DNA of 64,000 bases from Sphingobium aromaticiconvertens (GTDB taxonomy: Bacteria; Pseudomonadota; Alphaproteobacteria; Sphingomonadales; Sphingomonadaceae): positions 1,421,501-1,485,500 of the forward strand of contig NZ_JBANRJ010000001.1 of the NCBI RefSeq assembly GCF_037154075.1. The letters run 5' to 3'. This document shows, piece by piece, positions 59,088 through 64,000 of this stretch (within the stretch, counting starts at the first letter, position 1; the number at the start of each line of letters is the position of its first letter). The position numbers and the translations under genes were made by a program. The notes under the pieces were generated by a model. That model was not told the DNA's origin. It saw only the letters and a list, made by a program, of their open reading frames with translations, and searched no databases.

Positions 59088-61250
59088 CTACGGCGCGGGA
59101 GGATCGATCCCGGCAATCACCGCGGTCAGGCGATCGAGCTCGCGCTGGAGAGCTTGACGCTGGAGATCGGAGATGCGCCGTTCGCGTAGATGCGCCCTGG
59201 CATCGGCCGCCGCGCGTTCCCAGGCCGGCCTGTGGCGGACGGTGATGCAGGCGTTGGGACAGCGGGTCGGCTCGCACAGGGCGGTGAGTGGCTGCGCGGG
59301 ATCGGGGGTCGTCACGCGCTTGAGGCAGAGCGCGGTCGCGGGATCGAAGAAGCAATCCGCGAGCGGGCCGACATGGAAGGTGCGCGCGACGCTGGCGAGC
59401 ATGACGCGCAGGCGGGCGCGATCGGCGATCATGGCGGGCAATGGCCCGAGTTGAACGGCGGCATCGTCGAGCGTCCGCCCGATACGCGGTCCCGCCGGCC
59501 CTCCAAGCGATGCGCCGCCCTGACGCCGGTCGAAATAGTCCAGCAGGTCATCAGTCCGACCGAGCCGGCGCTGCGCCTCGACCTCGGCGCGAAACCCCGA
59601 AGCGCTGGTCCCGGCATAGCCTTCGAACGCGGCGACCGAGGCGTGCTTGTACTGGATCATGCCGGCGATGGTGCCGAACGGACGGTTGGCGATGTGCCAC
59701 GCGATCGTGCGCCGGAACTGCCGCGTCGTGATGCGCCACGGCTTGCCATCGGGACCGGGCGGGATGACCGGCATATCGGGGCTGCCGAAGGCGGTGTTGA
59801 GGTGATCGCGGAAGGTGTTGAGCTGACGGACCACCTCGCTCGACAGATGCGTCTTGGAGACGGCGCTCGCGCGCAGCACCGGCCAGAGCGTATCGCTGCC
59901 GCTGGCGCGCGCCGGTCCTGCCGACAGGCGTTCGAGCACCGTGATCGCATCGGCGACCGGCTCGATCGTCACCCAGCTCGCCGCCTCGCCCACGGCCGCC
60001 CGGCGCTTGTAGATGGTCGATCGGATGCGATGCCGCTCGATCAGGCCGTCCTCACTGCGCGCGATAGAGAGACACCCGCGCCGCATCGCCTGCACCTCGC
60101 AGTCGCGCATGCCGGTCAGGTAGGCGCACACGATATAGGCGGCGGCCTGGAGCACCCGTTCCTCGTGTGCGAGAGTCTTCGCGTCGAAGCGCTCGCGCCA
60201 TGGCCGACCGCTCTCGGGATCGATCGAGATCGGCGTGTCCATGCCGCCGACCTCTACCCCCAGCTCGGCCGCCACTGCGTCGATCAACCTCGCTTCACCG
60301 CCGGTCAGCAGGAGATGCGCGCCTGGCTCGGCCTGCACGTCGATCCCGGCATGGAGATGCAGGAGATGGGCGTTGATCGGTGGGGTCACGGCGCCGGTGT
60401 TGGGGTCGACGCGCAGCTTGCCGTTATGAGCGGTGCCCCAGATCGGTGCGCCGCGCCCCTCGCGGCGTCGGCGACCGAAATAGGCCTTCAGGCGGGTGCG
60501 GCGACGTTGCCGGCGATCAGCGTCCGGGAGGCCGGAGTCGGCGGCGACGAGACGATCCCGGCGCGCTTCGAGCCGATCAAGCTCGCGACGGGCTGCGAGA
60601 ATGTCGTCAGCGAAGACGGTGACGTAGCGCAACGACCATGCGAGCAGCGCGGCGATGACCTCTTCCGGGAACCGCGGCGTGCGGTTCTCCCGGACATGCC
60701 GGTAGCCCGCGACGCGGGCGGGCGCCTGTCCGGCCCAGGGCTCGAATGCAAGGCCTCCGCCAGCGAGGTGGTCACGATAGTGATAGAGATCGGGGACCAC
60801 TTCGAGGAGGTGGCCGACGATGACGGGTCGCCGGGCCGGATCGGCACGAAGGTGCCGGGCATAGGCATCGACCAATGCCTGATCGATACGGGAAACGTCG
60901 AGCCGTCCGAGCCGCTCACGGGCGAAAGCGAAGAACCGGCGGGCACGGTTGAATGCCTGGCGAATGCTCGCCGGCGGCAGCTTCGGGCGGTAGCCGGGAA
61001 GATCGACGTTGAGACGGGCGTAGAGATAGGCGCGCATCGCCGCCTGCACATCGGCATGTTCGAGCACGTCGAAATGCACGGTGACGTGGCAGCGCCGGGC
61101 GTTCTCGCGGAATACGGCGAGACCGAGATCCCAGCTCGGGTCGCCGACGCGAGACAGCTCCTCGCGGGCGTGGCCCTCCTTGAGCGGCGCGCTCGCCAGC
61201 ACGGGGCGATCGTCGAAGGCAGGCTCTTGGGCATGGGCGGGTATGGTCAT
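59088..61250 (-). CDS. Large tyrosine-recombinase-like protein (third of trio)
   Basis: The 720-residue protein carries a C-terminal recombinase-like core: AYLTGMRDCEVQAMRRGCL (first Arg), ITTRQFRRTIAW (Arg of the second motif, His replaced), QYKHASVAAFEGYAG (His/Tyr block). A Cys set CEPTRCPNACITVRHRPAW follows near residues 660-685. It begins at ATG 61250, overlapping the second gene by four bases. It is much longer than a normal integrase (350-400), with a large N-terminal part of unknown fold. It probably acts together with the other two in site-specific transposition. Confidence 0.75.
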   Translation of the reverse strand: MTIPAHAQEPAFDDRPVLASAPLKEGHAREELSRVGDPSWDLGLAVFRENARRCHVTVHFDVLEHADVQAAMRAYLYARLNVDLPGYRPKLPPASIRQAFNRARRFFAFARERLGRLDVSRIDQALVDAYARHLRADPARRPVIVGHLLEVVPDLYHYRDHLAGGGLAFEPWAGQAPARVAGYRHVRENRTPRFPEEVIAALLAWSLRYVTVFADDILAARRELDRLEARRDRLVAADSGLPDADRRQRRRTRLKAYFGRRRREGRGAPIWGTAHNGKLRVDPNTGAVTPPINAHLLHLHAGIDVQAEPGAHLLLTGGEARLIDAVAAELGVEVGGMDTPISIDPESGRPWRERFDAKTLAHEERVLQAAAYIVCAYLTGMRDCEVQAMRRGCLSIARSEDGLIERHRIRSTIYKRRAAVGEAASWVTIEPVADAITVLERLSAGPARASGSDTLWPVLRASAVSKTHLSSEVVRQLNTFRDHLNTAFGSPDMPVIPPGPDGKPWRITTRQFRRTIAWHIANRPFGTIAGMIQYKHASVAAFEGYAGTSASGFRAEVEAQRRLGRTDDLLDYFDRRQGGASLGGPAGPRIGRTLDDAAVQLGPLPAMIADRARLRVMLASVARTFHVGPLADCFFDPATALCLKRVTTPDPAQPLTALCEPTRCPNACITVRHRPAWERAAADARAHLRERRISDLQRQALQRELDRLTAVIAGIDPPAP

Positions 61251-63034
61251 GCGCGTGCCTCCGGCGGCAGATAAAGCCGCTCGCTCTCCATCTGCCGGCG
61301 CGCATCGGCGATGACGGCATCGGAGAAGGCCGGCACGACCTGGGCGGTGATGCGGGCATGGACGCGGCCGAACTTGGCCGCCCAGTCGGTCGCGGGCAGG
61401 CTCAGCCGCTGCTCTTCGACGAAGACGAGGAAAGCCAGGATCGCGGGGAGCTTGCGCGCGGTGATGACGGCGTTAGGGCAATCAAGGCAGCCCCAGAAGG
61501 GCTGCGCACAGGGCGAACCGGCCTCGGCGAAGGGACTGTTATGGAAGCCCGCGCAGGCGGCGAGCCAGACATCCTGTTCGCCGTCGAGCAACGGACCCAC
61601 GGTAGCCAGCGGCATCAGCGGCTCGGCCTGATCGGGCGCTTTGCGCAACGCCTGCTCGGCGGTGGGCGGAAGCACGGTCGGCATCGCGGCGGCGACCGCT
61701 GCGCGGAAGGCGTCGGCGACGGCCGTCTCGTGCAGGGGCCGGAGCGACGGCAGATCAGCATAGTGGCGCGCCGCTACCTCGCGCGAGTGGCCGACCGCGA
61801 AGCGGGCCATATGCCCCTCGGTCTTGGTGTACCATAGCGCCTTGTGGGTCTTGCGGAGCCGGGAGAGCAGCAGGTGGAGCGGCTTGCCGTCGTCATCGAC
61901 AATATCGTTCTGCGCCACCCAGGCATCGATCCGTTCCGTCGGGTGGCGGATACCTGCCCGCAGGCCGCCAGCGTTGTGATAAACCCAAATACGATCGTCG
62001 TTTAGATGCGTGCGGGCAGTCGCCGTGACCTCGATCAGGCGACGAATAAGACCGCCAGGCGTGCCACCACCGCCGTCGCGGACGCGCATGCTCTTATGCT
62101 CGGCGCCGCGAGCGCGGCGCTTGAGATAGCGCAGCTCCACCGTGCCGGCATGGGGGTTGGTGAGACAATCCACGGTCAGCGTCTTCAGGCACTCGGGCTC
62201 GAGGCCGGTATCGAGCGTGAGCAACACGAGCAGCGCCGGCAGATCGCGCGCAAGCAGGTGATGGCGGCCATGCAGGTCGTCGATGAGCGTGCTGATCGGC
62301 AATGCGCGCCGCATGCGCATGAAATAGAGGCTCTTCAGCGCGGGCTGGTCTGCGACGATAAAGCCCTGCCGCGCGATGATCGCTTCGACATCGGCGCGCG
62401 CGCTGGCGATGACCGGGTCGCCCTCATCGGTCCGGTCGTCGGCGCCGAGACGGCGGAACATCGCTTCGACATCGGTCCTCGCGGCGTCGCGCAACGCGCG
62501 GGCGACGAAGGGGCTATAAGCATCGCGCGGGGTCGAGCGGCCCGCCGATGTGGCCAGCGTGTAGCGCAGCCGCTCATGCAGGTCGGACGCGATCCGATCG
62601 GGCCGGTCTGCCTCGATCGCGCGCAATGTGTTGATGATCTTGCCGACCGTTATGTGCCGGTGGATCGCGCCCATCCCGCGCTGTTCGAGCGCGGAGGCGA
62701 ACCCATCGATATGGACTGCGCGCAGGTCGCTGACGCCAGCCACGTTCAGCGCGTCATCGCCAAGCCAGGCGAAGAACAGGCGGTAGGCATTTACATACTG
62801 CTTGATGACGCTGGCCGCACCGATGGGGCCGCCGAGCGCCGCTGACCGACGTAGCGCGCCCGCGAAGGCGATGGCGAGTGGGCGAGGAACGAGCCCAGTC
62901 ATATCGATCAGGACCGTTCCGCCATGCCGTGCCTCGATCGTGAACTTGAGGCCGAGCACAGGATCGGGCTGCACGGACTCCGGCGTGATCGGCGCGAAAG
63001 CGACAGGCCGGCCCTTGCGGGGATGCCCGCTCAT
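61247..63034 (-). CDS. Large tyrosine-recombinase-like protein (second of trio)
   Basis: ATG 63034 (overlapping the upstream stop) gives 595 residues. It has recombinase-like parts: LLTLDTGLEPECLKTLTVD, where the usual catalytic Arg of TGLR is absent; LHLLLSRLRKTHKALWY; and FAVGHSREVAARHYAD with candidate His and Tyr. A C-terminal Cys set (CAGFHN..CAQPFWGCLDCPNAVITARKLPAI) resembles that of the third protein. The missing Arg makes it doubtful as a stand-alone enzyme; it may be a structural partner. It is translationally coupled to both neighbours. Confidence 0.75.
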   Translation of the reverse strand: MSGHPRKGRPVAFAPITPESVQPDPVLGLKFTIEARHGGTVLIDMTGLVPRPLAIAFAGALRRSAALGGPIGAASVIKQYVNAYRLFFAWLGDDALNVAGVSDLRAVHIDGFASALEQRGMGAIHRHITVGKIINTLRAIEADRPDRIASDLHERLRYTLATSAGRSTPRDAYSPFVARALRDAARTDVEAMFRRLGADDRTDEGDPVIASARADVEAIIARQGFIVADQPALKSLYFMRMRRALPISTLIDDLHGRHHLLARDLPALLVLLTLDTGLEPECLKTLTVDCLTNPHAGTVELRYLKRRARGAEHKSMRVRDGGGGTPGGLIRRLIEVTATARTHLNDDRIWVYHNAGGLRAGIRHPTERIDAWVAQNDIVDDDGKPLHLLLSRLRKTHKALWYTKTEGHMARFAVGHSREVAARHYADLPSLRPLHETAVADAFRAAVAAAMPTVLPPTAEQALRKAPDQAEPLMPLATVGPLLDGEQDVWLAACAGFHNSPFAEAGSPCAQPFWGCLDCPNAVITARKLPAILAFLVFVEEQRLSLPATDWAAKFGRVHARITAQVVPAFSDAVIADARRQMESERLYLPPEARA

Positions 63035-64000
63035 GCGCCCTGCGGTCCCGGCAGCAGCGCGAGCAGCTCCTCGACGGCCGCGTCCACCGTATCGGCGCGC
63101 GTCGCGATATGATCGAGGTAGATATAGGTGGTGGTGAGGCTCGCGTGGCCGAGCAGGCGTTGCACCTGTTGCAGCGGGTCGCCGAGGATCAGCCGATAGC
63201 TCTCCGCCGGCCCCGCCGGCAATGCCGCTTCGCGCAGTCGCTGCTGGATCAACAAGGCGAGCATATGAACTGCGAATGTGTGGCGAAGCTGGTGTGGGCT
63301 GATCGACAGCGGCAAACCGTTCTCTGCGCACCGGTTGCAGGCACGGGTGAAGATCACCTCCCACGAGTTGGGGCGAACCGGCTGCCCGACCTCGGTCAGC
63401 CATAGCGCCGCCGGCTCGTGGGGCGGTCCATCCTCGTCGCACAGGATCAGGCGGCATCGTTCCTCCGGGGTGCAGACATCGCGCATGCGGTCGAGACCAG
63501 CACGGGTAACAGGGATAGGTCGTTCGAGCTTGGTCGCGCCGTCGCGCACGGCGAACTTGGCCACGCCCGCCGCGCGCTCGACGGCGACATAGGCGGCGAT
63601 CTGACGAAGCAGCCGACGCGGGATCAGAACGCTCCGTCCTCGGTCGCCCTTGGTGAGCGGCGGCGGAAGAGGCAGCCAAAGCTGTCGGGCCTCGCCGTCC
63701 TCGCGGTCGATCGCCGCGAGCTCGGCAGCGAGCAGGCCCGACGCCTCTTCGAGGCGCAGGCCGGTGGTGACGAGAAGATCGGCGAACAGCGCGTTGCGCA
63801 GCCCGTTGCGATCGCGAGCGCCGGGGCGCTCAGTGCCGTCAGGGGTGAGCCCGCGCAGGCCGACCTCGCGAAAAATGCGATAGTCGTCCATCGTGACGAA
63901 CCGAACATCCGATCGCCTGGCAACACGTTCATAGGCGTCGTTGCGCGCCGCGATCATGCCGCGACCGCCGCCCTGCGCCGGTTGCCACACGGCGCGGCGG
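63031..64000 (-). CDS. Tyrosine recombinase/integrase (first of trio), N-terminus beyond window
   Basis: The frame is open to the right edge, so the start and part of the core-binding domain are probably outside. The catalytic domain is complete: TTGLRLEEASGL (Arg I), SPHQLRHTFAVHML (His-x2-Arg), LLGHASLTTTYIYLDH (His and the nucleophile Tyr). It is the only one of the three with a full RHRHY set. It is followed by two larger recombinase-like genes in ATGA overlaps. Confidence 0.88.
   Translation of the reverse strand, partial: RRAVWQPAQGGGRGMIAARNDAYERVARRSDVRFVTMDDYRIFREVGLRGLTPDGTERPGARDRNGLRNALFADLLVTTGLRLEEASGLLAAELAAIDREDGEARQLWLPLPPPLTKGDRGRSVLIPRRLLRQIAAYVAVERAAGVAKFAVRDGATKLERPIPVTRAGLDRMRDVCTPEERCRLILCDEDGPPHEPAALWLTEVGQPVRPNSWEVIFTRACNRCAENGLPLSISPHQLRHTFAVHMLALLIQQRLREAALPAGPAESYRLILGDPLQQVQRLLGHASLTTTYIYLDHIATRADTVDAAVEELLALLPGPQGA

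Noticed and set aside
59190..61274. 694-codon plus-strand frame opposite the third recombinase
   Set aside because: The minus strand has recombinase motifs and ATGA coupling; the plus frame has only repetitive charged sequence.

Overview
The window looks like an accessory replicon or genomic island (plasmid, megaplasmid or chromid segment) of a sphingomonad-type alphaproteobacterium. The reasons are the high GC content with strong third-position bias, the typical sphingomonad TonB receptor, NodT-family outer-membrane lipoprotein and CopA/CopB proteins, a large ParB-like protein, ArdC antirestriction genes and several transposon or recombinase remnants. The species assignment is inference. Neither replication genes nor rRNA/tRNA genes were seen.

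Layout. (1) 1-14.8 kb is a first copper block: a partial multicopper oxidase (minus strand), two Met-rich secreted proteins, a small exported protein, an aldehyde/alcohol dehydrogenase pair, SoxR and a second Fe-S-type regulator, a broken RND pump next to an intact NodT-type outer-membrane channel, Fe-superoxide dismutase, copA-copB, an MFS transporter and a DUF411 protein. (2) 14.8-19 kb is a junction: a truncated APC permease, a serine resolvase with a dyad-rich res-like region, and a TonB siderophore receptor with a Fur-like box. (3) 19.2-34 kb is a second copper block: a CnrY/CnrX/CnrH-like anti-sigma, periplasmic sensor and ECF sigma cassette, then copA-copB, DUF305, DUF411, DUF2231, a Cys-rich copper-storage-like protein, a thioredoxin-reductase-like protein, copC-copD, a large epimerase/SPW/VKOR-like fusion and a cytochrome c-FTR1 iron permease. 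(4) 34-38.1 kb is a scar zone with a DUF2231 remnant, an NTF2-like protein, a small lipoprotein, an orphan fliE, and a Tn3-type transposase cut off and joined to a second FTR1 fragment. (5) 38.1-42.6 kb carries a CDF transporter and an arsR-arsC-arsB-ynfA-arsH-arsN1-like arsenic operon. (6) 42.8-45.3 kb carries a ParB-family gene and a small conserved protein. (7) 45.3-57.4 kb is a cadR/pbrR-like regulator divergent from a long CDF-czcCBA-ZIP-CDF-P1B-ATPase efflux cluster. (8) 57.4-64 kb holds an ArdC remnant, an intact ArdC, and three overlapping tyrosine-recombinase-like genes.

How the parts fit. The island handles copper by periplasmic oxidation (CopA oxidases), outer-membrane CopB, CopC/CopD, cytosolic or periplasmic sequestration (Cys-rich protein, Met/His-rich small proteins) and redox support (SOD, SoxR, TrxR-like). 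It handles Zn/Cd/Co by RND, CDF and P-type efflux, and arsenic by ArsCB/ArsH/acetylation.

The main new observation concerns regulation. A bipartite element, GAGGGG-N13-YGCGTA, occurs with exactly the same spacing in front of the ECF sigma operon itself, the second copA operon, the first DUF411 gene, copC and (opposite strand) the TrxR-like gene, with a weaker form before DUF305. I infer that it is the promoter of the island's own ECF sigma factor. A separate 8-1-8 dyad with an invariant TACGTATAC core precedes the two Met-rich protein genes and the first copA, and a degenerate copy precedes the first oxidase. So two distinct copper regulons appear to sit side by side.
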